From Erythrobacteraceae bacterium (GTDB taxonomy: Bacteria > Pseudomonadota > Alphaproteobacteria > Sphingomonadales > Sphingomonadaceae): a stretch of DNA of 64,000 nt. The stretch's first letter is position 1. Each line of letters begins with the position of its first letter. The notes beneath the pieces were generated by a model, which did not search any database, was not told where the DNA came from, and saw nothing but the letters and a program-made list of their open reading frames with translations. Shown here in pieces: positions 1-8,160 of the stretch. The position numbers and the translations under genes are program-made. The DNA is taken from positions 62,001 to 126,000 of the forward strand of contig JAIYAM010000001.1 in the NCBI GenBank assembly GCA_027489065.1, written 5' to 3'.

Positions 1-1
1 C

Positions 2-304
2 GAGATCGACTGGCGGCCCGAGCATCCCGTCGAAGCCGACGATATCGCCCGGCAGCTTGCGGCAGGCGCGCCTTTGCTCCGCAATCCCGCCAGCCGCTTC
101 GCCTTCGTTCGCGAAACCGGATCGTCGATCATGCTGTTCGCCGACGGGGATGCCTATATGTGCACCGGCGCAGCAGCGCAGTTCGCGCAGGCGATCTGCG
201 GCGAGCCGCGCATTGTCGCGGCGCCCGATAGCCCCGACGATACGCTGGAGCTGATCGCCGCGCTCTACAATGCGGGCAGCCTCGCTTTCGACGTAGAGGA
301 CTAG
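2..304 (+). CDS. C-terminal end of a cupin (YcfD/RoxA-like) oxygenase, 5' end off window
   Basis: The frame is open from the window edge to a TAG at 302-304, so only about 100 C-terminal residues are visible. The tail ([17 protein letters not shown], then [14 protein letters not shown]) resembles the winged-helix C-terminus of JmjC-type cupin 4 ribosomal oxygenases such as YcfD/RoxA, which end in a similar 'L..L.NQGYWYF' segment. Those enzymes are 2-oxoglutarate/Fe(II) hydroxylases of ribosomal protein L16. The catalytic cupin part lies outside the window, so activity cannot be judged. The stop overlaps the last codon of the convergent rluE gene by four bases. The family call is inferred from the tail alone. 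Confidence 0.55.
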   Translation, partial: EIDWRPEHPVEADDIARQLAAGAPLLRNPASRFAFVRETGSSIMLFADGDAYMCTGAAAQFAQAICGEPRIVAAPDSPDDTLELIAALYNAGSLAFDVED

Positions 305-849
305 GCCGAAGTCTCGAGGAAGGCGCCCGGCGCAATGTCCGCGACCGTCCAGTCGCCGATCGACCAGCGCACCAGACGCAAGGTCGGCAGCCCCACGGCC
401 GCGGTCATCCGCCGCACCTGCCGGTTGCGCCCTTCGCGGATCGTGATCCTGAGCCAGTTGTCGGGAACGGACTTGCGCTCGCGGATCGGAGGATCGCGCG
501 GCCACAGGTCCGGCGCGTCGATGCGGGCGACCACGGCGGGGAGCGTCGGCCCGTCCTTGAGCGTGACGCCCTGTCGAAGGCGTTCAAGATCCTGCTCCTG
601 CGGATCGCCTTCGACCTGCACGAGGTAGGTCTTGGGCATCTTGAAGCGCGGGTCGGCGATCCGTGCCTGAAGCCGCCCGTCGTCGCACAGCAACAGCAGG
701 CCCTCGCTATCCCGATCGAGCCGCCCGGCGGGATACACGCCCTTGACCGCAATGAAGTCCGACAGGGTCGAACGCGCCGTCGGCGATCCCTTGTCGGTGA
801 ATTGCGACAGCACGCCGAAGGGTTTGTTGAACAGGAGCAGCCGAGCCAT
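301..849 (-). CDS. rluE: 23S rRNA pseudouridine synthase RluE (RsuA/RluE family)
   Basis: This 182-residue protein starts [17 protein letters not shown] and carries the family motif [13 protein letters not shown], with the catalytic aspartate at about residue 45. It has no N-terminal S4 domain, which is the short RluE form and not the longer RsuA/RluB form. RluE converts one uridine of 23S rRNA to pseudouridine in the cytoplasm. The second conserved block ([11 protein letters not shown], later GRNRQVRRM) is present, so the enzyme looks intact. It converges on and overlaps the upstream cupin gene by four bases. Confidence 0.9.
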   Translation of the reverse strand: MARLLLFNKPFGVLSQFTDKGSPTARSTLSDFIAVKGVYPAGRLDRDSEGLLLLCDDGRLQARIADPRFKMPKTYLVQVEGDPQEQDLERLRQGVTLKDGPTLPAVVARIDAPDLWPRDPPIRERKSVPDNWLRITIREGRNRQVRRMTAAVGLPTLRLVRWSIGDWTVADIAPGAFLETSA

Positions 850-923
850 CGCCTGTCCTTACCGGGCGCCGGCAGCTCTGTCTCCATGCTCCGTCCGCGC
901 AGCGCGGACCGCGCCTGGGTGCA

Positions 924-2303
924 TCAGTCCAACCAGCTGTCGGCGGGGTGGCCGCCCATGGCCCGGTACATCGCGATCTGCGCGAAGAGCTGCTCCTGCT
1001 GGCCCAGAACCTGCGCATCCTCCGCATCGCCGAGCAGCTGTTCGGCGTCGAGCACCGTGCGCAAGTCCTCCTCCCCCTCGATATAGCGGGAACTGGACAG
1101 ATTGGCGGTCAGCCTCGCCTCTTCGAGGATCCGGCCCAGCAGCGTCGCCCGTTCGCGCGAGGCTGCAACCGCATTGATGAGGTTCTCGACTTCGGCGAGC
1201 GCGGCCAGAACGGTCATGCGGTATTCCTCGACCGCCGCGACCTGATCGGCCTCGGCGACCCTCAGCCCGCTGGTCAGGCGGCCCTGCGCAAAGATCGGGA
1301 CCAGCACGGCAGCCCCCGCCCGCACGCTCGTGTTGAGCAGTCCGCCGGAGAGCGAATCCAGCAGTCCCTCGACCGAGAAACTGAAGGAGGGCATGAAGGC
1401 GGCGCGGGCCGCCCGAACATCGCCGTTGGCCGCGGCGATGCTGGCCTCGCGCGCCTTCACATCCGGACGGGCGGCGAGCAGTTGCGAAGGAGCGGGCGGA
1501 ACGAAGTCGGGCAAGGTGATCGCGGCGATATCGGCCGGGGTAGAGACAAACCCCGGTGCCTCCACCCCGCAGAGCACGGCAATCGCCGTCCGGGTCTGGC
1601 CGAGTGCCTCGGCAAGCTCGCTGCGCTTGCGACGAAGTTCGAGGACGCGCATCGATTGCTGGCCGAGATCGACGCGGGTCGCGGCCCCGGCATCATACCG
1701 GGCACGCACCACGCGCTCCATCCGTTCGGCGCGCGCGATCGTGCCATCGAGGATGGCGGTGCGGCGGGCGATGGTGGCGCGCAGCACCCAGGCCTGCGCC
1801 AGACCGGTCTCGATTGCGAGGACGGTGAAGTCCCTCTCGTATTGTGCCGCCAGCACCCGACCCCGCGCCGCCGAGCGGTTCCCCGCCAGTCGCCCGAAAG
1901 GGTCCACATCGAGCGTGGCATCAAGGCTGGCAAAGGCCGACGGGAAGTCGAGCACGGCGCTGTTCAGGGCCCTGCCGTTCGTCCCGGCCGAGGCCGAGAC
2001 CTGCGGCAAAGCCGCGAGCCGTGCCCGCCCCAGCAGCGCCTTGGACCGCTCGATGCGGGCCGCAGCGATGCGGATGTCCGGATTGTTGGCGAGGGCGGTT
2101 TCGGTGAGTTGCACGAGATCGGGCGCAGACATGAGCGCGGCGAGGCCTGCAGCGCTGGCACCCTCGGCGGCCGGAACTGGATCGGACGGATGGCTCCACT
2201 GCGCCGCGAGAACGGGCTGCGCCATGCTGATCCGCGGCTTGGGCGCACAGCCCGCCAGCGGCACAGTCGTCGCCACGATTACGGTTAGCAAGCGCCTCAT
2301 CAT
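924..2303 (-). CDS. TolC-family outer-membrane efflux lipoprotein (NodT-like)
   Basis: The 459-residue protein begins with a lipoprotein signal peptide ending in a lipobox (PLAGC, Cys19), followed by two long helical OEP repeats typical of TolC/NodT channels. It would trimerise as the outer-membrane duct of a type I secretion or efflux system. It is transcribed divergently from an HlyD adaptor and a C39-peptidase ABC transporter beginning 150 bases away, so its likely partner is that peptide exporter. NodT-type proteins more often pair with RND pumps, but no RND gene is present here. The ATG ATG start makes residue 1 or 2 equally possible. Confidence 0.85.
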   Translation of the reverse strand: MMRRLLTVIVATTVPLAGCAPKPRISMAQPVLAAQWSHPSDPVPAAEGASAAGLAALMSAPDLVQLTETALANNPDIRIAAARIERSKALLGRARLAALPQVSASAGTNGRALNSAVLDFPSAFASLDATLDVDPFGRLAGNRSAARGRVLAAQYERDFTVLAIETGLAQAWVLRATIARRTAILDGTIARAERMERVVRARYDAGAATRVDLGQQSMRVLELRRKRSELAEALGQTRTAIAVLCGVEAPGFVSTPADIAAITLPDFVPPAPSQLLAARPDVKAREASIAAANGDVRAARAAFMPSFSFSVEGLLDSLSGGLLNTSVRAGAAVLVPIFAQGRLTSGLRVAEADQVAAVEEYRMTVLAALAEVENLINAVAASRERATLLGRILEEARLTANLSSSRYIEGEEDLRTVLDAEQLLGDAEDAQVLGQQEQLFAQIAMYRAMGGHPADSWLD

Positions 2304-2452
2304 GGCATCTGATTAACGATGCAGTGGTTAAAATTGGCTGAGACCCCGCCCTCTGCGCATGTCTTTCATTTGATGCTTTACTCGGCGTTTACGGCGTTTT
2401 CAGGCTTTACGCCTAGGGCGAGCATGATGAACTGCGCTAGGCCCAAGGACTG

Positions 2453-3682
2453 ATGCACCAGCCGCTGTTCCGCGACGAGGTGATCGACGCCGGACGCAAC
2501 CGGCTGACCGGAACGGTGATCGCCGCCGTTCCGCCGACCTCTCGCCTGTACATCAGGCTTGTCCTGCTTGCCGCGCTGGTCCTCGTCCTGATCCTCGCTT
2601 TCGGAAGCTATGCGACCACCGCCGAGGTCCGCGGCGTCGTCGCCTATGATACCGGGGTGGCCCGGATCTACTCGCAGTCCCCGGCGGAGGTCCGCGCCAT
2701 TCATGTGCGGGTCGGCGATCGGGTGAGCGCCGGTCAGCCCATCATGACGCTCGCACTCGCGCAAGGGCAGGACGGCGTCGCGCCGCAGCTTGGCCAATTC
2801 GCGAAGCAGGACGACGAGCTTTCCCGCCAGTTGGCCATCGCCGAGACCCAGGCCAGATCCGCGATCGCCGCGCTCGATGCGCAGAATGCGGGCATCCGTG
2901 CAGCGATCGCTTCACTGACCCGCCAGCGCGCCATCGCCTTGGAGCAGGTCAGCCTCGCCGAATCCGCCGTGCGCCGCGCGGAGCGGCTGGCGAGCGACGG
3001 GGCAGGGACCAAGCGACAGGTCGAAGACAGCCGCTCCGCCCTCCTCGCCCGCCGCGGGCAGGCCGAAGGCATCGACGAACAGATCATCGCCCAGAAGAGC
3101 CTGCTGAGTGCCAATGGCGCCGAGCGCAAGCGACTGGTTCTCGAAAGCCAGCGCAGCCAATCGAGCCTGACCTTGCAGCGCGCCTCCCTCGCCGAGCAGA
3201 AGGCGGGCCTGGCGCGCAATGACAAGCTGGTGCTGACCGCCCCGATCGATGGCGTCGTCGGCGATATCGGCATCGAGATCGGCCAGCAGGTCCGGCCCGA
3301 CCGGAACGTGGCCACCGTCATCCCCAGGGGCAGCAAGCTGGAGGTCTGGCTCTACGCCCCGACCCGGGCCGTCGGCACCGCGCGCGAAGGGCAGCAGGTC
3401 CGCCTCCAGTTCGATGCCTTTCCTTTCGAGAAATACGGCTCGGGCGCAGGGGTCGTGACGGAGGTTTCGCGGGTCGCCACGGATCCCGGCAATGTCGATG
3501 CGGGTCTCGGGATCACCGAGCCCGTCTTCCGGATCAGAACCTCGCTCGCCAGCGTCTCGGCGCGCTCGCAGATCACCCCTGCGCGCCTGCGGCCGGGGAT
3601 GACGCTGTCCGGCAAGCTGCAGCTCGAACGGCTCAGGCTGTGGCAGGTGCTTCTCGGCCCGATCACCGAGACATTCGACTGA
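2453..3682 (+). CDS. HlyD/CvaA-like membrane-fusion protein of a type I peptide exporter
   Basis: The protein has 409 residues: a short cytoplasmic N-terminus, one membrane helix at about residues 33-53, a biotinyl-lipoyl-like half (VRVGDRVSAGQPIMTL), a long coiled-coil hairpin around residues 110-245, the second lipoyl half (LTAPIDGVVGDIGIEIGQQV) and a beta-barrel domain. This is the layout of CvaA/HlyD periplasmic adaptors linking an inner-membrane ABC exporter to TolC. The stop codon overlaps the ABC transporter start (TGATG), so the two are translationally coupled. AAGGA lies just before the ATG. The size and short cytoplasmic tail fit bacteriocin-type adaptors better than RTX-toxin adaptors. 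Confidence 0.87.
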   Translation: MHQPLFRDEVIDAGRNRLTGTVIAAVPPTSRLYIRLVLLAALVLVLILAFGSYATTAEVRGVVAYDTGVARIYSQSPAEVRAIHVRVGDRVSAGQPIMTLALAQGQDGVAPQLGQFAKQDDELSRQLAIAETQARSAIAALDAQNAGIRAAIASLTRQRAIALEQVSLAESAVRRAERLASDGAGTKRQVEDSRSALLARRGQAEGIDEQIIAQKSLLSANGAERKRLVLESQRSQSSLTLQRASLAEQKAGLARNDKLVLTAPIDGVVGDIGIEIGQQVRPDRNVATVIPRGSKLEVWLYAPTRAVGTAREGQQVRLQFDAFPFEKYGSGAGVVTEVSRVATDPGNVDAGLGITEPVFRIRTSLASVSARSQITPARLRPGMTLSGKLQLERLRLWQVLLGPITETFD

Positions 3683-5817
3683 TGGCCCGGTTCGAATGGC
3701 CCTGGATCACGCAGATCCGCCCGATCCTGCAGACCGAAGCGGCGGAGTGCGGTCTTGCCTCGCTGGCGATGGTGGCGCGCTTTCACGGGCACCGCCTTGA
3801 CCTCGGCGGGCTGCGCCAGAAGTTCCCGACCTCGATCAAGGGGATGACGCTGCGTCAGGTAATGGCCGTGGCCTCCGAGCTCGAACTCTCGCCGCGGGCC
3901 GTCCGGCTCGAGCTGCACGAGCTCGATCAGCTGACCCTACCTGCGATCCTGCACTGGGACCTCAATCACTTCGTGGTCCTCGAGAAGGTGGACGCAAGCT
4001 CGGTCTGGCTGCTCGATCCGGCATTGGGCCGGCGACGGATCTCCCTGACCAAGGTGGGGCGTCACTTCACGGGCGTCGCGCTCGAGCTGACTCCGACTGC
4101 CGATTTCAAGCCGATCGCAGCGCAAAGCCGCACGCGCTTGTCCGACCTGTGGAGCAGTCTGCGCAATTTCCGGTCGGCCTTCATCCAGGTTCTCTCGCTT
4201 TCGCTGCTGGTGCAACTCGCCGCGCTGGTCGCGCCCCTGTTCATCCAGCTGGTCATCGACGAAGGGGTCAACCAGGGCGATACGAGCCTGCTGACGTTGC
4301 TGCTGGTCGGCTTCGGGTTCATCTACCTGCTTCAGGCGGTCGCGCGGATGCTGCGCAGCTGGGTGACGCTGTGCCTCGGGGAATCCCTGACCTTCCAGCT
4401 CGCCGGGAATATCGTGCGGCACCTGCTGCGCCTCCCGATGGGCTATTTCGAGCGCCGCCACGTGGGCGACATCCTGTCACGCATCGGTTCGATCCAGCCG
4501 ATCCAGGACCTCCTGACACGCGGGCTCGTCGACGCCTTCATCGACACCACCCTGCTGATCGCGACGCTCTGCGTCATGTGCCTGATCAGCGTGCCGCTGA
4601 CGGCCATCGTGATCCTGGCCTCCCTCACCTATCTCGGGGTCAGCCAGCTGTTCTATCCCGCGATCCGCGCGCGGACCGAGGAACAGCTCGTCGCCAGGGC
4701 GCAGGAGAGCAGCTACCAGATGGAGAGCCTGCGCGCGATGCGGGCGATCAAGCTCCACGGCTTCGAGGCGGAGCGCGAAAGCGGGTGGCGCAACCGCTAT
4801 GCCGAGGTCATATCGGCCACCTACCACGCGCGCATGGCCAACCTGAAGCTGAGCTTCTTCGAGGACATCGTCTTCAGCGCGTCGTTCCTGCTGACCGTCT
4901 ATGTCGGGGCTCGCGCCGTGATCGATCAGCAGCTGACAGTCGGCATGCTTCTGGCGTTCATGTCCTATCGCAGCAGCTTCACATCGAGTGCGACCGCGCT
5001 GGTGCAGCAATGGCAGAAGTGGCGGCTCCTCAGCGTCCATCTCGAAAGGCTTGCCGACATCGTCGGGGAGAAGCGCGAAGTCGTGGCCCATACGGCGCAC
5101 AGCGGACCGACCGGCAACTCGGCAGCCATCCGCGCGACCGACCTCACGTTCTCCTACGACAGCGCGGACGGGCCGGTGCTCGACAAGGTGAGCTTCGCGA
5201 TTCCCGCTGGCGCGATGGTCGCGATTGTCGGGCCGTCGGGGGCGGGCAAAACGACCCTGCTGCGCCTGCTGCTGGGCCTGCTGACGCCCCAGTCGGGACA
5301 GATCGAGATCGACGGCACCCCGCTCGGCAGCGCGAACATGGGCGCATGGCGGGGACGGATCGGCGCCGTGATGCAGGACGACTACCTGCTCTCCGGCACG
5401 CTGGCCGACAACATCAGCTTCTTCCACCCGCAGCCGAACATGGTCGCCATCGAGGGCGCGGCGCGTTTCGCGTTGATCCACGATGACGTCGCGAAGATGC
5501 CGATGGCCTACCACAGTCTGGTCAGCGACATGGGGGTGGCGCTTTCGTCAGGGCAACGTCAGCGCATCCTGCTGGCCCGCGCGCTCTACCGCGATCCCGA
5601 TGTCCTGTTCCTCGACGAGGGCACGGCCAACCTCGACGAGAAGACCGAGGCCGAGATCACGCGGCGGCTGTCCGCCATGCCGTTCACCCGGATCGCGATC
5701 TCGCATCGACCGGCGCTGGTCGAGGCGGCGCAGATCGTCCTCCATGTCGAGGGCGGCAAGGTAACCCAGACGAACCGCATGTCTGCGGCCCATACCGAGG
5801 AAGGCGTCTCGCTGTGA
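3682..5817 (+). CDS. Peptidase-containing ABC transporter (C39 peptidase, membrane and ATPase domains)
   Basis: The 711-residue protein has three parts in order. First is an N-terminal C39 cysteine peptidase with Gln17, Cys23, His96 and Asp112 all in place. Next is a six-helix ABC exporter domain (about 160-450). Last is an ATPase with Walker A GPSGAGKT (517-524), signature LSSGQ (621-625), Walker B DVLFLDEG (640-647) and an H-loop (SHRP). Such CvaB/LagD-type transporters cut off double-glycine leaders and export the mature peptide. An intact catalytic triad argues for real processing, unlike HlyB-type transporters that lack the Cys. The ATG at 3682 overlaps the HlyD stop. The likely substrate is the small peptide encoded at 7685-7864. 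Confidence 0.93.
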   Translation: MARFEWPWITQIRPILQTEAAECGLASLAMVARFHGHRLDLGGLRQKFPTSIKGMTLRQVMAVASELELSPRAVRLELHELDQLTLPAILHWDLNHFVVLEKVDASSVWLLDPALGRRRISLTKVGRHFTGVALELTPTADFKPIAAQSRTRLSDLWSSLRNFRSAFIQVLSLSLLVQLAALVAPLFIQLVIDEGVNQGDTSLLTLLLVGFGFIYLLQAVARMLRSWVTLCLGESLTFQLAGNIVRHLLRLPMGYFERRHVGDILSRIGSIQPIQDLLTRGLVDAFIDTTLLIATLCVMCLISVPLTAIVILASLTYLGVSQLFYPAIRARTEEQLVARAQESSYQMESLRAMRAIKLHGFEAERESGWRNRYAEVISATYHARMANLKLSFFEDIVFSASFLLTVYVGARAVIDQQLTVGMLLAFMSYRSSFTSSATALVQQWQKWRLLSVHLERLADIVGEKREVVAHTAHSGPTGNSAAIRATDLTFSYDSADGPVLDKVSFAIPAGAMVAIVGPSGAGKTTLLRLLLGLLTPQSGQIEIDGTPLGSANMGAWRGRIGAVMQDDYLLSGTLADNISFFHPQPNMVAIEGAARFALIHDDVAKMPMAYHSLVSDMGVALSSGQRQRILLARALYRDPDVLFLDEGTANLDEKTEAEITRRLSAMPFTRIAISHRPALVEAAQIVLHVEGGKVTQTNRMSAAHTEEGVSL

Positions 5818-5855
5818 ACGCGGCCGGTCCGCGCGCGCGACGTGAGGAGAGCATC

Positions 5856-6572
5856 ATGGATTCCCTGCCCGCTTTCGCCATCAATCCCGAACTCGATGCC
5901 CGCGCGCTCGGTGCCGAGTTCCGGCGGGCCGGTCACATCCGCATCCCGCGCTTCCTCGGCAGCGGCGCTGCGGAACTGTATCGCAATCTCGAGGAGCGCG
6001 GCGACTGGACGCAGCTGGTCAATCGCGAGTTGGGCGCTCACGAGATTGCCTGGTCACAATGGAGCGCGCCCGGGTCGGCGGTCAGGGCCGCCATCGAACC
6101 GGAGATCTTCGAACGCGCTCGGGACGGCTTCCAGTATAGCTATGCCGCCTTGCGCGTACCGCCGCTCGGGGAGACCAGCGACTGCCCGGTGCTGCGCGCC
6201 ATCGCCGACTTCATGCGCCAGCCCGAGGTCACCGGCTTCCTCGCCGAAATCACCGGCATCGCCGCACCGCGCTTCGTCGATGGGCAGGCAACCGCTTATG
6301 GCGAGGGCGATTTCCTCACCGGCCATGACGACGATCTGGCCGGATCGGGACGGCAAGCGGCCTTCGTTCTCGGCCTCACGCCGCAGTGGCGGCTCGAATG
6401 GGGCGGGCTGCTGATGTTCCACGAATTGGGACAGGTCGACTTCCGCGGCAAGGTTCCGCAGTTCAACACGCTCGATCTGTTCGCGGTGCCGGTCTACCAC
6501 AGCGTTTCGATGGTCACCCGCGCCGCACCGCGCCGCAGGTACGCCGTGACCGGCTGGCTGGCGGGGGTCTGA
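5856..6572 (+). CDS. 2-oxoglutarate/Fe(II)-dependent oxygenase (prolyl-4-hydroxylase-like) in the peptide-export locus
   Basis: From the ATG at 5856, preceded by a strong GAGGAGA site, the product has 238 residues. A GTG at 5814 overlapping the transporter stop is an alternative start. The metal site is readable as His157-x-Asp159 (TGHDDD) with distal His215 (VYHSVSM), and Arg226-228 before YAVTGWL supply the 2-oxoglutarate clamp. This matches the P4H-like double-stranded beta-helix oxygenases that hydroxylate peptidyl or free amino acids. The operon position directly after the exporter suggests the exported peptide as substrate, perhaps its PTPPT segment or its many lysines. The substrate is inferred only. 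Confidence 0.8.
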   Translation: MDSLPAFAINPELDARALGAEFRRAGHIRIPRFLGSGAAELYRNLEERGDWTQLVNRELGAHEIAWSQWSAPGSAVRAAIEPEIFERARDGFQYSYAALRVPPLGETSDCPVLRAIADFMRQPEVTGFLAEITGIAAPRFVDGQATAYGEGDFLTGHDDDLAGSGRQAAFVLGLTPQWRLEWGGLLMFHELGQVDFRGKVPQFNTLDLFAVPVYHSVSMVTRAAPRRRYAVTGWLAGV

Positions 6573-6618
6573 TGCCCCCTTTCGAGGGTCTGGAGGGGGT
6601 CTGAGAGGGGTCTAGACC
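6561..6618 (+). repeat. GGGTCT-rich short repeats
   Basis: Four copies of GGGTCT, most within GGGGTCT, occur between 6563 and 6613. The first falls in the last codons of the oxygenase gene; the others fill the convergent gap and the end of the next gene. The last contains CTAG (GGGGTCTAGACC). Similar strings recur at 26551-26600 and 61951-62027, next to the two parS sites. No function is known. Confidence 0.4.
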
Positions 6619-7589
6619 GCGGTAAGCGTGGTCGAGCGGACCTTGATTTCCACCTCGACGAGACAATCCGAACGCTTCGCGATCAACGGCTCGGCAATCC
6701 GCGGGTCAAAGTAGTCGCGAAGGATCGGCGGGCGCTTGGCGGCGAAGTAGAAGGCCGGATCGTCCAGCACATCCGATGTCGCGGTCAGGCGCAGTTCGTC
6801 CTTGCGGGTCACATGCTCGACAATGCACCACGCATGGGTGAGGCCCGCCTCGCGCAGCGCATAGGCGCGGTGATAGCCGTTCTGCAGCAACAGGCGCGTG
6901 CCGCTGCGGATCGCGCTCAGGAAGTTCGAGCCGAAGCCAACGCACAGGCCGATCATGGCCGCGGCGGGGCCGGACGAGGCGATCCCGGCCAGCGCTTCGC
7001 CCCGCAGGACCATGACGTCGTGCGCGCGGAAGTCGCTCGAGGGCGAGGAAAACTGGTAGCGGTCCGAAGCCAGCCTGCGGATGTCCACCGGCGCCAGCTC
7101 GCGTTCCAGCGGCAGGCAGAAGCGGAACAGCTCGGACGGGCTGGGCGCCGCGCCGAGGCGCTTGGCGAGCATGCCGGAAAACCCGTTCTCGACCTGGATT
7201 TGCGAGACCACCAGCTTGTCGAGCTCCACCAGCTCGATGGTGTAGGGCAGATTGTCGAAGGAACTGCGGAACCACGCATTCGCTTCGAGCTCGGCGGCCA
7301 GGCGCGACAACCGGCGATCGAGCGGACGGCAATCGATGGAGTCGGCAATGCCGGCCTCCTGCTGTTCGAGCTCGTGATAGAGATCGTTCGTCTCGCGCCA
7401 GCGCGCCGCCAGCGCCCTCAGATCGGCCTTGTCTCCGCCGATCACCTTGTTCTTGTTGAAGGCGAGGTAGTCCTCGAGGTGCGGCTGTCCGCGCAGCCAG
7501 ACCACCGAGCGCACTTCGCTGCTTGCGCCGCCTTGGGCGTGGCTGCTGGCTGGGGGCTGCATCGTGTCGCTGTCGAAGGAACGGGTCAT
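6612..7589 (-). CDS. Uncharacterised protein with a ParB/sulfiredoxin-like C-terminal segment, next to the peptide precursor
   Basis: The ATG at 7589 follows a strong TAGGAGGGG site and gives 325 residues; an in-frame upstream start at 7619 is less likely. I do not recognise a named family. The segment NGYHRAYALREAGLTHAWCI resembles the GxHR...A....G motif of ParB/Srx-fold nucleotide-binding proteins. The rest is soluble, with no signal peptide or membrane helix. It lies downstream of the small leader-peptide gene on the same strand, separated by a hairpin, and converges on the exporter operon. Maturation, regulation or self-protection are all possible; none is shown by sequence. Confidence 0.6.
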   Translation of the reverse strand: MTRSFDSDTMQPPASSHAQGGASSEVRSVVWLRGQPHLEDYLAFNKNKVIGGDKADLRALAARWRETNDLYHELEQQEAGIADSIDCRPLDRRLSRLAAELEANAWFRSSFDNLPYTIELVELDKLVVSQIQVENGFSGMLAKRLGAAPSPSELFRFCLPLERELAPVDIRRLASDRYQFSSPSSDFRAHDVMVLRGEALAGIASSGPAAAMIGLCVGFGSNFLSAIRSGTRLLLQNGYHRAYALREAGLTHAWCIVEHVTRKDELRLTATSDVLDDPAFYFAAKRPPILRDYFDPRIAEPLIAKRSDCLVEVEIKVRSTTLTAV

Positions 7590-7616
7590 GGCCCCTCCTA
7601 ACACACGCCCCTTACC

Positions 7617-7650
7617 CAAAAATGTAAGAGCGGGGACGAACCCCCGCTCT
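7617..7650 (-). terminator. Hairpin and T-run downstream of the leader-peptide gene
   Basis: On the minus strand AGAGCGGGG (7650-7642) pairs perfectly with CCCCGCTCT (7635-7627) around a six-base loop. TACA and five T residues follow. It sits between the stop of the peptide gene and the ribosome site of the next gene. It fits an intrinsic terminator or partial attenuator, giving more precursor transcript than downstream transcript. The four-base spacer before the T-run makes it weaker than ideal. Confidence 0.6.
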
Positions 7651-7684
7651 CGTCATTTCCATCAGGCAAGTCATGCCGAAGTGC

Positions 7685-7864
7685 TTACTTGCACTTGATG
7701 CTGTTCTTCTTCGACTTCTTGCCCTTGGTCTTGTCCTTGCTCTTCGAACGCTTGGACTTCGAGGAATCGCAGGTCGGCGGAGTCGGCGAATCGCCGCAAC
7801 CGGAGCGGCCCTTGCTGCCAGCGCCATAGACCTGTTCAAGTTCGTCAATATTGAGATCACGCAT
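7685..7864 (-). CDS. Double-glycine-leader peptide precursor (bacteriocin/RiPP-like), 59 residues
   Basis: The reading frame encodes 59 residues with an ATG preceded by GGAGGA. The first 16 residues, MRDLNIDELEQVYGAG, match the C39-peptidase leader consensus LSxxELxxIxGG (Leu4, Glu8, Leu9, Val12, Gly14-Ala15), predicting cleavage after Ala15. The remaining 44 residues hold cysteines at 23, 32 and 58, a PTPPTC stretch, and from residue 34 a Ser/Lys-rich tail with repeated SK pairs; thirteen lysines in all make it strongly basic. The intact C39 transporter at 3682-5817 is the obvious processing exporter. The gene is short enough to be missed by automatic calling. The product could be antimicrobial, a signal, or an envelope-binding peptide. 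Confidence 0.8.
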   Translation of the reverse strand: MRDLNIDELEQVYGAGSKGRSGCGDSPTPPTCDSSKSKRSKSKDKTKGKKSKKNSIKCK

Positions 7865-8160
7865 GGGAATTCTCCTCCGACATCCTTGTGATGCCCCTTT
7901 TGTGTGACTCAGCTACGTGGGATTGTCAGTGAGAAACGTAACGCCTTTTTAAGCTTTACCAGTTTGGGACAAGTTCATCTTGAAGGTTATTGCTGTTCTT
8001 CCAGACGAGCAGCCGGCTTGTTCTTGAAAAACATTGCAGATGTAGCCGATTTCGCTCTCCGGAAGCAGATAGCTGGTCCGGGCATGGCGCGTCCGCCCAC
8101 GCGGCGGCGGCCCCGGGATCGCGCCCGAATCGCCTCGCCCCAATCTGGCTAAACGGCGCG
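7865..8160. other. Non-coding upstream region of the peptide gene
   Basis: This 296-base gap separates the protease gene from the peptide precursor. Its part nearest the precursor (7865-8020) is less GC-rich than its surroundings and is the expected promoter region. I could not assign convincing -35 and -10 boxes. Only a 32-codon minus-strand frame without a good ribosome site is visible. Confidence 0.4.

Noticed and set aside
2422..2453. A nine-codon frame (MMNCARPKD) ending in TGATG at the hlyD start, as a possible leader peptide.
   Set aside because: It has no good ribosome site and no regulatory hairpin; chance overlap is more likely.
7904..8152. A plus-strand frame of 82 codons upstream of the peptide gene, as a possible second precursor.
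   Set aside because: It lacks a ribosome site and a leader motif, and its second half is Arg/Pro-rich junk typical of GC-rich spacer.
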